NCBI GenBank assembly: GCA_037042915.1
Contig: CM073202.1
Location: forward strand, 992,001-1,056,000
Length of the DNA stretch: 64,000 bases
Source: Auricularia sp. M13
Lineage: Eukaryota; Basidiomycota; Agaricomycetes; Auriculariales; Auriculariaceae
Direction of reading: 5' to 3'
The position numbers and the translations under genes were made by a program. Below the pieces are notes generated by a model. It did no database searches. It had not been told where the DNA came from and worked only from the letters and a program-made list of their open reading frames with translations. Each line of letters opens with the position of its first letter. Position 1 is the first letter of the stretch. Positions 10,363 through 22,072 of this stretch are shown here, in pieces.

Positions 10363-12302
10363 ATGAGCCCGCTATTGACCAAGCCGCCTATTGGGTGGAA
10401 ATGGCGGTCCTCTGTATGGTTTGTAACGCTCGGTGAGCACACGACTACCCCGCACAACTGCCGGACTACTAGCTGAGACATGATTTCTCAGTCGTCGGGT
10501 TCGGCCTCGCTGTCGACATGCTTGTGTATGCTCTCACAGTGCCCGTTGTACCATTTCGAGTATACGATCCGACCGTGTGTGCGAAATCGAGCCTTACCGG
10601 GTGCCTCTTCAGCTTCAAGACTTAGGATATGACAAAGTGTCCTCGAAAACGGGATGGTTGCTCTTCGCATTCGTACGCAACGCTCCTCGCAGTTGTTCAC
10701 TCTTCATCTGACGCTATACATGCGGGAAAGTCTACTGGGATGATAGCTTGTGCGTCTCTCGATGCTCAGCGAAACCGTCGCTGACTCCCTTAGTCACGCC
10801 GCCAATATCTTGGATCTCGGAGCACTACCACGCGCGCCGCTGGCCGCTCATAGGCGGCCTCGCCATCCTGCTCGGCTCACAGGCGCTGTTCATGGAAGCA
10901 GACAGGTTCTGGATGATGATTCTCGCGCGCGTCATCCAGGGCATAAGCTCCTCGGTCGTCTGGGTCGTCGCCCTCGCTCTGCTGTGCGGGATCTCATGCC
11001 GTAACACTGCATACCACGCAGCACGCTGACGGCATATAGGTGCGATACCGTGCCACAAGACATCCTCGGCAGGCAGCTGGGTGTCGCACTTACGGGCTAT
11101 TCGCTTGGGTGTGTGCTATTGTGCTCATGTTATGAATGCGCACGAAGCTCACCAACAACTTATAGTTTGATTGTAGCCACACCCATTGGCGGTCTGCTCT
11201 ATGGACAATTGGGATATCGCTCCCCTTTCATCTTCGGTATGATATGCACCGCGATAGATCTCATCGGGCGGCTGCTTGTCCTGGAGAAAGGGGATGTCGA
11301 GAAATGGCGACTCGCGGAATTGAGCGGCCAGGCTGGACAGATCCATGCGACTTCAGACATGGAACGCAAGGAGGACAAGGAGGCAGCTCGGCCTTCGAAT
11401 GCCGAACAGGAAAATGGTCATCAGCCCGAGGGAACACCGAATACAACTGAAGAACCCAAGATATCGGAGATGCAGGTCCTGAGACGATTGCTCACCTCTT
11501 CCCGGCCCGTGGTTGTGCTTCTTCTTTCCTTTGTTTGGGGGTGCGTCTCGTCACGAAAGTATCTCTCATGCATACAGCAGGCCTAAGCGTACCTTTCCAG
11601 ATTGTACTTCACAGCGCTCGAGCCCACTTTGCCACTGCGTGCACAAGATGTCTGGCATCTCAACACGACCAAAGTCGGTATTCTCTTCCTCGCAGCGACG
11701 TGTCCGGCTCTACTCTGTGTGTATTACATCTCTCTCACTCTCATCCTCGTCCTCACACCAACGGACGCATAGCGGGCCCGATTACTGGCATACTGACAGA
11801 CCGTACTAGCCCGGGCCTGGTCTCAGCGTGCTGCGTCCTTCTGTCGATGCCGTGGCTTTACCCATTTGCGCTGAAGGGCCATCTCGCGGTCTTCGTCGTC
11901 GCGCTCATGTTCTCGATGTTCTTCGCGTCCGGCGTCCTCACGCCGATCACCGCCGAGCTGGCCGCCGTTGCGAGGGATATCCCCGGCATGGGATACGCTC
12001 ATACGTACGGCGCGTTCAACATGGCCTATGCGTTCGGCAACGCCGTCGGTCCCATCATCGGTGGCCAAATCTACGACGGCAGCAGGAACGGCTGGGCCAT
12101 CCTCTGCGGCGTCCTCGTCGGCATCCTTGCGGTCGGTCTCACTCTCACGTTCTTCTTGGGCGAACCGTCCGACCGCCTTGCGTCGCGCCAATTCTGGAAA
12201 CAGAAGCGATGGACAGGCAGATACAAGATTGATAACAATGACGCTGACGCTCACGAGACTCCCACTGCTCCGCCCACTGGTAATGAAAGTGCTGCTGCAT
12301 AG
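10363..12302 (+). CDS. MFS transporter, DHA1/SLC18-like, 498 aa
   Basis: Nine exons (10363-10432, 10492-10559, 10613-10672, 10731-10749, 10794-10983, 11040-11108, 11166-11540, 11601-11716, 11773-12302) join to exactly 499 codons. The protein has the major facilitator plan: TM1 with VGFGLAVDMLVYALTVPVVP, the loop motif SWISEHYHARRWPLIGG (motif A region, TM2-3), RVIQGISSSVVWVVALALL (TM4), a ~90-residue polar central loop, and a second half containing GPITGILTDRTSPG and YGAFNMAYAFGNAVGPIIGG. It is probably a proton-coupled antiporter of amine-like compounds or drugs in the plasma or vacuolar membrane; the substrate is unknown. The 19 bp fourth exon is unusually small. It is convergent with the neighbouring AAD gene. 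Confidence 0.85.
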
Positions 12303-12823
12303 ATATAGCCTCTTACAGTGCGTTGCTGTAGTATGGGATCATTGCTTCAACCCCCAATTCAATAGACATACGGAAGGAATTGCGACGATTGGCCTCAGGC
12401 TGTATCTACTTTGTGCTTGCGGGCGGCGTCGGTAACCAGACATTTCTTGAGAGGTTCGCGTTTCTGTCTGACGCCGGCGCAGGAATCGGCAACGAATGCA
12501 CTGGCCGACCCTTTCCCTCAGGTTGTTCTTTCCCCGTCTTGCCGACGTGCCACAATCCGAAGACCCGATCAGCAATGCACACATGCACACGCCAGGCGAA
12601 CACGGCAAACAGTTGGGGAAAGTGTGAGCCGCTCTCGTATATAAGATTGAGGTCGACGACAAAGACGTTGCCTGCATTCTCTGCAAGCCCTTTTACCGTT
12701 ACTTGCACTCGAATGAAAAGCATTCCCCAGAGACCCGTCCACTAGACATAGCTGAACATGAAATTGCTGGCTTTTATTCTATCTGCCTATGTCTCCGATG
12801 ATACAAATGCAATTGCTGAGAAT
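12303..12823. other. 3' intergenic between convergent genes
   Basis: This lies between the MFS stop and the stop of the minus-strand aldo-keto reductase. Only short open frames without motifs occur; no RNA gene was seen. Confidence 0.5.
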
Positions 12824-14309
12824 CTACTGGGGAACCTGCGCAGGCAAGACGTAGGGCACCTTGTCGATCTTGGCCGCCGTCTGGTAAAATACACACGGCT
12901 CCGTGCCGTCGCCCTGTCAAATATATCTCAGAGACAGTCTCGGACAACAGCCAACAAATTGGTACTCACGATGAAGCTATGCGGGAAGCCCGGGTCGAAT
13001 GTGTTGATGCTCTCAATGAACTTGATCTGAGCCGGAGAGAGCTTGAGCGTCAACGCCTTGATGTTGTCCTTCAGGTGCTCGATCTTGCGCGAGCCCACGA
13101 CGGGGAACACGTAAGGCGCCTTGCTCTGCAAATACGCGATGGCGACTATGGGAGAACCAGAACCCGTCAGCAGCCGCCAGGCAGCACGCTTCGCAGGAGA
13201 GCAAACATACCGGCCGTGACGCTGTCCGTGCCGAGCTCCTTGGCGACCTTCTCGAGCGCGTTGCTCATCTTGCGCTCCTCGGGCGTGCGCTCCCAGCCGG
13301 CGCCGAACACGTCGCGGCCCTTCTCGCCGGACGCGCGGCGCCGCTCCTCCTCGGCGTCGGAGCGCAGCTTGCCGCCGGCGAGCACGTTCCACGGCGCGAG
13401 CGCCATGCCCCACTCGCGCGCCATGGGGATGATGTCGCGCTCGAACGCGCGGTCCATCACGTTCCACGCGCCCTGGTAGATCGCGAACGGCGTCTTGCCG
13501 TGGTCGAGCGCCCACTGGTTCGCCTGCGCGACGACCCACGCCGGGCAGTCGCTGATCCCCAGGTAGAGCACCTTGCCCGCCGCGACGACGTCGTGCAGGT
13601 GGCCCATCACCTCCGGGATGGAGGTGTCGTAGCCCCACCAGTGCACGTACAGGATGTCGATGTAGTCCGTGCGCAGCTTGCGCAGGGAGTCGCGCAGCGA
13701 GATGTGCAGCGACTTGGCATTGTTGCCGACGTAGTTCACACGCGCGTGCGGGGGGACGGACTTGTCCGTCGTCTTATACAGCATCGAGTACTTCGTCGCG
13801 AGCACGATGTGGTCGCGCACGCCGCGCGATTCCATCCACTCCCCAAGGAACTCTTCGGAGGATTCTTCCTGGCTTCAAGTCCAACCAGTCAATATCCGCA
13901 TTAAATTGCTTTGGAAGCGACATACTCTACAGAAACAATGATCAGTAAACTGTGCGTATACTTTCGAAGAGAGGCACTATAACTCACAAGAGTTGGCCGT
14001 GTCGATGAAGTTGCCGCCCGCATTGTAGAACGCGTCAAGCAGCGCAAACGAGCTCGCCTTGTCCGTCGACCCGAAGCCGATCTTGGACCACCGGTCGCCG
14101 ACGGACATAGCGCCAAGGCAGAGCGGGGAGACGAGCACGCTCGCGAGCTTGGACAGGTTGCGGTACCGGCCGCTGCAACGCATCAGCAAAGCCCCAACCA
14201 ACACCACAAATCATCAGCCGACGTACAGCGCGGTGGGCGGCTCGGGCGCCGGCGCAAGGAAGACGGTAGGCGAGCGGTCGTCGGAGGTGGAGGCGGAGGA
14301 GGAGGCCAT
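12824..14309 (-). CDS. Aryl-alcohol dehydrogenase, aldo-keto reductase family, 401 aa
   Basis: Five exons (14309-14227, 14172-13978, 13872-13211, 13145-12970, 12913-12824) give exactly 402 codons. Family landmarks follow in order: [21 protein letters not shown] near the N terminus, GGNFIDTAN (catalytic Asp region), [20 protein letters not shown] (catalytic Lys), [20 protein letters not shown] (catalytic His), [16 protein letters not shown] (cofactor binding) and [16 protein letters not shown]. Such NADP(H)-dependent enzymes interconvert aryl aldehydes and alcohols and belong to the lignin-degradation and aromatic detoxification tool kit of wood-decay fungi. The enzyme is predicted cytosolic. 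A diverged paralogue lies at 17692-19277. Confidence 0.9.
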
Positions 14310-14968
14310 GGCTGTCGACGTCGGGTTGGCTTCGGTGGTTGGACGTGTTCCAATGGGGACCGCACACAGGAGTACTCAGGCGACCCTACATATATACTGG
14401 CCCCCTGTCGCGCGCTGACTGACGCGGGCAACGCGCAAGCTGCGATTTGTCAGCTGGGCCGTGGGTGGCCTTCGTACCGTTGAGGAAGGTCGAACGAGAC
14501 GCCCTCGGGCGCTACACGCTGCCAATTACCAAACAGCCGACAAAGCGTATCGCTGTGGCCTGTCAACGTCAGAAAGTGACGCCGAGCTGTGCATGATCTG
14601 GATGTGCTCTTCACACGGCGAAATCGTACGAGGAATGCTCAGAATCATTGCATCGGAGTCGTATGAATCGTCACCGGAATAGAGAATGCGTGCTCTGCGA
14701 GTCGATCTGACTGTGTACTGTACCCCAGCGCAGACCTGGAGCACTGAACCTATGTAAAATTTATCTTCTGCATATAAGGGTAAGCTGAAGTTTAGTCTAA
14801 ACACAGTAGAAGCATGCTTACTGTGCTTGCCTTGACTCTTGCAAAAGTGTCTGACAAAGCCGTCCGGGTCGTCAAAACATCAGACAGCCTTTGCTGGCAG
14901 ATCCGAGTGTCAATGCTGCTTGTTGCACGAGTGGTGATTATGCCAATTGAATAAAGATACAGAAAATG
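14310..14968. other. Intergenic
   Basis: This contains the promoter of the minus-strand AAD gene (a TATATATA-type motif near 14389-14396 on the coding-upstream side) and the 3' flank of COX11. No further gene was recognised. Confidence 0.5.
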
Positions 14969-16068
14969 CTACTTGGAAGGATTGGTATCCTTCTTCTTTG
15001 CGAGTTCGTAGTCGCTGAATCCGAGGGAGGCCTGCACGACGTCTTCGCTCGCGTCCGGCTCGAGCTGGCCGCGCTGATTTCGCCGTGCTCTGTTTGCATG
15101 GGTCAGCTAGATTAACAGCGCGCTGACTGGCACGCACCTGAAGAATGTGTACGAAAGGACGATGTCGTCGACGTCGCGCATGAGCGGGTCGTCGAGGAAG
15201 TCCTTGTCGATGAAGAAGAACAGCGGCAGGTCGACCTCCTCGCCGGCCAGCAGCTTCTGCTCCTCGAAGCAGAAACACTCCACCTTGGCAAAGTATGGTG
15301 CAGCCTACACCAGTTAACCTTTGAGCTTCCACAAAAGAACATTAGACGCACCTTTGCCGGCGCAACGCTGTAAGTCGCAATGCCGATGATGTCCTTGTCA
15401 CTACGATTACGCGCGGTATAGAAGGCGAGAGCAGTCTGGCCGGGGACGACATAGACGTATTTCTGCTGGGGCGCGAAGCCCCAGGGCAGGGCGTCGCTGG
15501 TGTCGGCGTTGAAGTTGACCTTGATCCTGCGCGCCGTCTCGTCCGACGCGGGCACCAGGCGCTCCGGCGCAAACTTGCCGACGCCCGTCTGCGGCGTGCC
15601 CGCGAAGCCCGTCGCGGCGCAGAACGCGCGGTACAGCGGCACGGACGCGTATGTTATCCCCACCACCAGGAAGATCTGGACCGTCGCAGTGCACCGTCAG
15701 CGCGCGCGGGTGTTGGACAACGACGACGAGCGTACGAAGGCGGTAGAGTACATGAGCAGGGCCCGGTTGCGTGCTGCGTACACCTTGCGCCGGGCGGCCA
15801 TCATCTGGTCGCTGCTGGGATACTGAGGCTGGGATGGCTGCTCGGGCTCGGGCGTCGTCGTGCTCATTGCGCGTCGTACAAGCAGTGCGCCAGGCCATGG
15901 CCGCGATATGCGCGAAAACCCGAGGTTATATGGGCCTGTATGGAGTGAATGGCGCGCCAGAGAGGGCCATGGTCGGCTCGCAGTGCTCAACGACCGGCTC
16001 GCAATGTATAAAAGGCTGCTGCATGGCTCTGACCGCGTCCGAAAGCGAACCTGAGCCCTTTCAATCAT
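14969..16068 (-). CDS. COX11: Cytochrome c oxidase assembly protein COX11/CtaG, 314 aa
   Basis: Four exons (16068-15736, 15675-15352, 15304-15138, 15089-14969) join to exactly 315 codons. The first ~100 residues are rich in Arg and Ser and fit a mitochondrial presequence. A single membrane span follows (FIFLVVGITYASVPLYRAFC, about residues 111-130). The periplasm-like domain contains KVNFNADTSDALPWGFAPQQ and the copper-binding CFCF motif (Cys at about 229 and 231, within ECFCFEEQ). COX11 is an inner-membrane copper chaperone that helps build the CuB site of Cox1. The start at 16068 is preferred because it supplies the presequence; an in-frame Met at 16095 and one at 15867 are alternatives. 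Confidence 0.93.
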
Positions 16069-16223
16069 AATTTCAATATTGAAGCTGGGAAGCACTCACC
16101 AGCGACGGGCTGGGACGCGTACTCAGGCCTCTGGCGCACGCGCGCGACCCGGCGGAGACGAGTCCGAGGCAAAGCATGGTGGCCGGACCGACCGACTCCG
16201 ACTCTTGCTCTCCTACACCCACC
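16069..16223. promoter_or_regulatory. Short divergent promoter of COX11 and the DNAJC8 homologue
   Basis: Only 155 bp separate the two proposed start codons, so the genes probably share a bidirectional promoter. No TATA-like element is evident. Confidence 0.45.
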
Positions 16224-17091
16224 ATGGCCTCCACGTCCACCGCCGCCGCGTCCAGCTCCAAGCCCGAGCCCACCGCCGAGGAAATCGAGAAGCTGCTGGC
16301 GCGCGAGGCGTCGGCGTTCCAACGCGAGAACGAGGTCGAGCGCATCTTCAAGGCCTTCAAGCTCAAGTGCGCCCTGCTGCTGCCATTACCGCGTCCCAGC
16401 TGCTTTCTGACCATTAAGCCCAGCCCGTACGAAATATTGGACCTGGACGACGTGTGCACGCCCGATGAAATTAAGAAACAGTACCGCAAGCTGTCCTTAT
16501 TCATCCACCCAGACAAGTGCTCGCACCCCCGCGCGCCCGAGGCCTTCGACCTGCTCAAGAAGGCCGAGCAGGAGCTCTCCGACCAGCCCAAGCGCGAGGA
16601 GCTCGACGCACTCATCACACGCGCCCGCATCGACCTGCTCAAGGCCAACGGCATCCCCGCCGCTACGCCCTCAAACGACTACAGAGTACAGAGCATCATG
16701 CCGCCCTTCAAGACACAACTCCGCGTGCGCGTCAAGGAGATGCTGATCGACGATGAAGTGCGCAGAAGGAAGTGCGTGCTGGGCTGCGTGTCTGACCTGG
16801 ATTCCTCGCGCTGACTACTGGACGACCTTTCGTAGGGCTATCAAGAACAATCTTGCAAATGAAGGCTTCGAGGCGGCCAAGAAAGAGGAGGAGATACAGC
16901 AGCGCAAACGCAAAGCCGAAGATGAGAAGACTTGGGAAGGTACCGTCCCCAGCCCCTTTCACATTGTCCTCGTGTTCACTCATTCCGCGACAGAGGGTCG
17001 CGAAACGCGGGTCGACAGCTGGCGCACCTTCTCGTCCGGCGCGAAGAAGCCCAAGGTCGAGAAGAAGAAGAAGACCAAGATCCTGGGATGA
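16224..17091 (+). CDS. J-domain protein, DNAJC8/Spf31 homologue, 230 aa
   Basis: Four exons (16224-16366, 16424-16771, 16836-16939, 16994-17091) join to exactly 231 codons. After a short N-terminal region comes NPYEILDLDD, then DEIKKQYRKLSLFIHPDK with the diagnostic HPD tripeptide, then HPRAPEAFDLLKKAEQEL. The C-terminal half is basic and helical and ends in a lysine-rich tail (KKPKVEKKKKTK), as in DNAJC8/Spf31, a spliceosome-associated J protein. It is predicted nuclear. The start at 16224 has a good context (CACCATGG); an in-frame Met at 16176 would add 16 residues. Confidence 0.88.
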
Positions 17092-17420
17092 CCACGAAGA
17101 CCAACTCTTGTACGTATAGAACTCCCGCTGCATCCTCCTCGCTAGGAGCACTTCGGGTTTTTGTAGATTTTCATATTTCGTGCAATGCTATCGACTGTTG
17201 TGTTGTTTCGCTGATCTGGGCATACTTAGTTCTGTCCTTTGCGCCTTTTTGTCAGCCTAGTTCAACGAAGGCAACGGCTCGCCACGCATCATACCTCTGC
17301 GCGACCCTTCTCGGGCTGACCAGCGGGGACAGGAGGGTTCGGATACGCATCAGGTTTTCTGTCAGAAGCCCCAGTACCGCGGTCAGAGCGAGGAGGATGG
17401 CTCGCACTCCCTCTTGCGGC
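17092..17420. other. Intergenic
   Basis: This is the 3' flank of the J-protein gene and distal promoter of the AAD gene at 17692. No further feature recognised. Confidence 0.5.
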
Positions 17421-17448
17421 TTACGTAACGAAGTGCCTCATTACGTAA
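17421..17448. promoter_or_regulatory. Two TTACGTAA sites (Yap1-type response elements)
   Basis: Perfect TTACGTAA octamers lie at 17421-17428 and 17441-17448, about 245-270 bp upstream of the AAD start at 17692. TTACGTAA is a known binding site of fungal AP-1 (Yap) factors, which control oxidative and xenobiotic stress genes, including yeast AAD genes. Confidence 0.5.
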
Positions 17449-17468
17449 TCGACCTCAGTTGACGGACG

Positions 17469-17531
17469 CTGCGACCTGCTGCGACCGTGCCACACGAATT
17501 GCTGCGACCGTGACGACCTGCTGCGACCGTG
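17469..17531 (+). repeat. Repeated CTGCGACCGTG words in promoter
   Basis: CTGCGACCGTG occurs at 17479-17489, 17502-17512 and 17521-17531, with a shortened copy CTGCGACC at 17469. The copies lie 160-220 bp upstream of the AAD start codon and may be a factor-binding array. Confidence 0.5.
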
Positions 17532-17691
17532 ACGAGGCATCCCAGGCCGCCGGATTGGAAATTCTTGCGCTCTCACTTGCGCGTCCCATCCCGGCATGCG
17601 CCTTGCGCTGGGGCTACTTAAGGACCGGGGGTTTGGGCTGATCCAAACCCACGGACAGCTCACGCTCCAGCTCTGAGATCTGGCCGCCGCC

Positions 17692-19277
17692 ATGCCGCAG
17701 GAAAGCCTCTTCACTCCCGCGCCGCCGCCGCCCACGCTTTTGTACGTCTGCTCACTAAGGTGGAGGGTTCCCCTGAAGTTGATGCTGTCGGTGGGGTAGA
17801 GGACGGTACCGCAACCTGTCCAAGCTGGCGAGCGTGCTCGTCTCCCCCATCCAGCTCGGCGCCATGTCGATCGGCGATAAGTGGCACAAGATAGGGTTCG
17901 CGTATATGGACAAGGAGCAGAGCTTCAAATTGCTCGACGCCTACTACGAGGCCGGCGGAAACTTTATCGACACCGCCAACCTCTAGTCAGTTTTGTCGTG
18001 ACTCGCGATGCTGCATACTTAATGAATGTTATGGGATCAGTCAGGACGAATCGTCCGAGGAGTTCATCGGCGAGTGGATGGAGAAGCGCAAGAATCGCGA
18101 TCATCTGGTTATTGCTACGAAGGTGCGCATTCGGACATTGGACGTCGATTCTGACCCCTGGCGGGGAGTCTCATGAGTGCAATTGGAATTGCACGAGCAG
18201 TATACCTCGGGGTACAAGCGCGCGGACCCGAACGTCCCGCCGTACGCGCGCGTCAACTACTTGGGCAACAACGCCAAGTCGCTGCACACGTCCATCCGTG
18301 ACTCGCTGCGCAAGCTGCGCACGGACTACGTGGACATCCTCTACGTGCACTGGTGGAGCTACGACACGTCCATCCCCGAGGTCATGTCCCATCTCCACGA
18401 CCTCGTCGCGCAGGGCAAGGTGCTCTACCTCGGAGTGCGTAACTGGCATCTCTCAGCCTGCTCCCTCCTTCAAACTGACTTCCTCGTCCAACGATACTTA
18501 GATCAGCGACTGCCCCGCGTGGATCGTATCGCAGGCGAACCAGTGGGCGGTGTGCAACGGCAAGACGCCGTTCGCGATCTACCAGGGCAAGTGGAACGTC
18601 ATGGAGCGCGACTTCGAGCGCGACATCATCCCCATGGCGCGCGAGTGGGGCATGGCGCTCGCGCCCTGGAGCGTGCTCGCCGCCGGCAAGATCAGGACGG
18701 ACGAGGAGGAGGCGCGGCGCAGGGAGAGCGGCGAGGGCGGCCGCGATCAGCTCGGCGTCGGGTGGGAGCGCACGCCGCGCGAGCGCGAGGTGTGCGTTGC
18801 GCTTGAGAAGGTCGCGAAGGAGCTCGGCGATTATAGCATTGGTGCTGGTACGTGCATGCTGGCACTTGACCACGCAGCCTGCAGGCTCTCATGAATCTGC
18901 AGTTGCCATCGCGTATCTCTTGCACAAGACGCAATATGTCTTCCCCATAGTCGGCGGCCGGAAAGTCGAACATTTGAAGGAAAATATGAAGGTCAAGCCA
19001 TTTCCAGATCCCGCAGCGGCGCAACTCACGCACTAAATTCTTCCTCGTAGGCTTTGGAGATCAGCCTTGGCCACGAGCAAATGGCATACCTTGATAACAT
19101 TGCCCCAATTGATCTTGGCTTCCCTCACAACATAATGGTACGCTAACTTCACGTTTGCGGTGACGATGCTGAAGAGAGATACAGGGGACCAGCTTGCAAA
19201 CCAATCACGCCTACATGTTCACTGCTCATGTCGATAAGATACCCGCGCCGGAAGTCATTCGCCCCGCCAGGAAATGA
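17692..19277 (+). CDS. Aryl-alcohol dehydrogenase, aldo-keto reductase family, 388 aa
   Basis: Eight exons (17692-17741, 17800-17985, 18041-18122, 18201-18434, 18502-18847, 18903-18991, 19051-19137, 19185-19277) join to exactly 389 codons. The same landmarks as in the paralogue at 12824-14309 are present: [95 protein letters not shown] and [16 protein letters not shown]. It should reduce aryl aldehydes with NADPH in the cytosol. The promoter has two TTACGTAA sites and a repeated 11-mer. Part of this gene (18378-19061) was recently copied to 21266-21940. Confidence 0.9.
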
Positions 19278-19467
19278 ACGGGAATCCAAGGGGAACGTGC
19301 GTTCTTTCTTCCCGGTGGAATGCTGTCAGTCTGTATGCAGGTAAATCGCCAATAAGAGTGCTCGTACTGAAGGACGTGAAAGCTGCCGGAGTCGTTAAAT
19401 ATTTAGTATCACTCGTAAATTTTCGCCTGGGAAGACCAAGTGGGTCTTCTGGTCAAGGAGAAGTGTA

Positions 19468-21265
19468 TTAGTCAAATGTGTCGAGCGCCGCGACATCCAC
19501 CCCGGCAGTGAGAGTCTCCTTCGCAACACCCACGGCCCACTGTACGAGCTGTCCCTCCGGACCTTCTAAAGGCTTCTTGAACGCGGTGTTCAGGAAGTAC
19601 AACAACCCTTGTTGTAATGGCGGCACACGTGCTGCAAACAGCATAACTCGCTCCACTTCTTCCCTCTTGCGTGTAGCCTTCGCAATGGACGCTGCAGGAG
19701 ATGTTACCTGAGTGGAGACGAACAAGTGGACGAGAAGGCGCGTGATGAAACGTCGTGTTTGCGGCTGGAGTAGCTCGAATTCAAGCGGCTGCAAAGTCCA
19801 GAATTGTCAGTGCTGATGCCCAATTCGCAGCGAATGCCATACCTTTAGAGCGGTGATAGCACAAGCACCTTTGGCGATCCACCACCCGTAAGCCCGCGCA
19901 ACATTCTCCAGCTTGGTCTCACTGATCCTCCTAGAGTCGTTCCCAAACGCGTCGGCGTCGGCGTTCTTGACGACCTCTGCACCACCGACCCTGGCCTCGC
20001 CCATCCCGCGCAGAAAATCCCAGAGCGCAAACTGCAGCGTGATCTTCTGAGCGGGTGTCGTCGTCTTGAGGATGACGAGCGCCCAGAAGGGGTTGTAGGC
20101 GCGCTCCGCGCCGAGGCAGTGCAGCGCAACGCGCGCGACCTCGCGCTGCTGGACGTCGTTGAGGCCCAGCGCGGCGATCCGCGCCGCGGCATCCACGCAG
20201 TCCTCCGACGACATAAGCACGATGAAGATGCTGCGCCGGACGTCCGTGTTCATCCCATGCTTGCGCGCGAGCGCAAGCAGCGCCTCCTGCTCCGTGTTGA
20301 CTTCGACCTTTGACGCTGATTGTGGTTGGTGCTCCACCAATGGGTCGCCTGCCCAGGCGGCGCCGACGAGCCACCAACGCCCGCGCTTGTCTGCCTCGCG
20401 GAGATCGACCAGGCCGACGCGGAGGGGCTCGTGGGCCATCACTGCGCATCTTCAGAAATGCGTTACATGGAATATACGTCCAAAATGGGCACCTTGTCGT
20501 TTTTTAGACAGACCGGACAGGAACTTCTTCATACGCTCCACCACCTCGCGCGCACCCGCGGACCCGTCTGCATCGGGGCCGTGTTTCGCTTTGCCATTCT
20601 TGAGGTTCACCAGCGTCTCGATCATGAACTTGGAGCGAGATCTGAGACCTAAGGTCAACATGCAAAATGGCAGACATAGCCAAAAAGGACCATCACGCAC
20701 CCAACGGCAGCTTTGTTGTTCTCGACTTTGTCTTGAACGAGTTGCACAATATCCTTGAGCGCAGATGGGTCGTCCGCACGCATCTGCTGGCCGGATGCGC
20801 GCACGAGCTTCAAGAGCAGCTCGACGTCGAGTTCATCAAGCGGGCCGGCAAGCAGCTCGCGCACGATGTCGTATGGCAAGACGCATGCGACGACCTGCAG
20901 CGCGTAGAGTGCCGCAAGCAGCGCAAGCAGGTTCGCGCATTGTTTGCTGCTGTCGTCCACCGCACCGTCCGCCGCATTTGCCTTGGTGTAGGCTGCATCG
21001 TAGCGCTCTACGCTCGCCTGCACGAAGTGCGCGGCAAATTCTATGCCCACAAGACGGTGGAGCGCGCCGACTAGCGCAGCATGAACGACTACGAATGCGT
21101 CGAGATGAGCACCGTGGGAGGCTATGCCCTCGATTATGAGGTTCGTCAATGTGCTTGTCACATCTGCATGCGGTTCAGCTTTGCACCCTGTCGAGGGAGT
21201 TATGAGGACTGACCATGCCGACGATGCTTGCGATATGCCTCCTCAAAGTCGGCTAGGACGCTTGC
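19468..21265 (-). pseudogene. SGD1/NOM1 homologue (MIF4G + MA3), 5' truncated
   Basis: Minus-strand exons read the C-terminal two thirds of an SGD1/NOM1-like protein. They cover part of the MIF4G domain (ADFEEAYRKHRRHD, LTNLIIEGIASHGAHLDAFV, RSRSKFMIETLVNLKNGKAK), the linker RWWLVGAAW, the MA3 domain (RRSIFIVLMSSEDCVDAAAR) and a conserved tail ending VDVAALDTFD at the stop 19468. Splice sites are normal at the four introns read. SGD1/NOM1 is a nucleolar factor for 18S rRNA maturation and is essential in yeast. Coding sequence stops abruptly at 21265, exactly where the copied AAD fragment begins, so the N-terminal region before MIF4G is missing from this window. A full copy would be expected elsewhere, or this is an assembly junction. 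Confidence 0.75.
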
Positions 21266-21940
21266 GAGGTCATGTCCCATCTCCACGACCTCGTCGCGCA
21301 GGGCAAGGTGCTCTACCTCGGAGTGAGTAACTGGCATCTCTCAGCCTGCTCCCTCCTTCAAACTGACTTCCTCGTCCAACGATACTTAGATCAGCGACTG
21401 CCCCGCGTGGGTCGTGTCGCAGGCGAACCAATGGGCGGCGGTGTGTAACGGCAAGACGCCGTTCGCGATCTACCAGGGCAAGTGGAACGTCATGAAGCGC
21501 GACTTCGAGCGCGACATCATCCCCATGGCGCGCGAGTGGGGCATGGCGCTCGCGCCCTGGAGCGTGCTCGCCGCCGGCAAAATCAGGACGGACGAGGAGG
21601 AGGCGCGGCGCAGGGAGAGCGGCGAGGGCGGCCGCGATCAGCTCGGCGTCGGGTGGGAGCGCACGCCGCGCGAGCGCGAGGTGTGCGCTGCGCTTGAGAA
21701 GGTTGCGAAGGAGCTCGGCGATTATAGCATTGGTGCTGGTACGTGCATGCTGGCACTTGACCACGCAGCCTGCAGGCTGAGTTGCCATCGCGTATCTCTT
21801 GCACAAGACGCAATATGTCTTCCCCATAGTCGGTGGCCGGAAAGTCGAACATTTGAAGGAAAATATGAAGGTCAAGCCATTTCCAGATCCCGCAACGGCT
21901 CAACTCACTCATTGAATTCTTCCTCGTAGGCTTTGGAGAT
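21266..21940 (+). pseudogene. Duplicated fragment of the AAD gene at 17692-19277
   Basis: This 675 bp block matches 18378-19061, exon and intron alike, with only a few substitutions, a 3 bp gain (GCG near 21437) and a 12 bp loss before the sixth-exon acceptor (near 21777). It starts at GAGGTCATGTCCC inside exon 4 and ends at GGCTTTGGAGAT inside exon 7, so it lacks both the N terminus and the last exons. It cannot encode a full enzyme. Retention of introns shows DNA-level, not retro-, duplication. The left junction abuts the truncated SGD1/NOM1 gene. Confidence 0.88.
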
Positions 21941-22072
21941 GACTACAGCTTGATCTCAATAATGACACCGTTTTAAAGCGCCTAGAAAGAACAGGCCAAA
22001 AGGGGACTAACGTCAGCAAAATACATACCATTGCTATACGCAAGTTGACGGCGAGAGTTCAAAGCGGGTGGA

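Noticed and set aside
17459-17535. CRISPR-like array of short direct repeats
   Set aside because: The repeats are 11 bp, irregularly spaced and in a eukaryotic promoter; no spacers or Cas genes.
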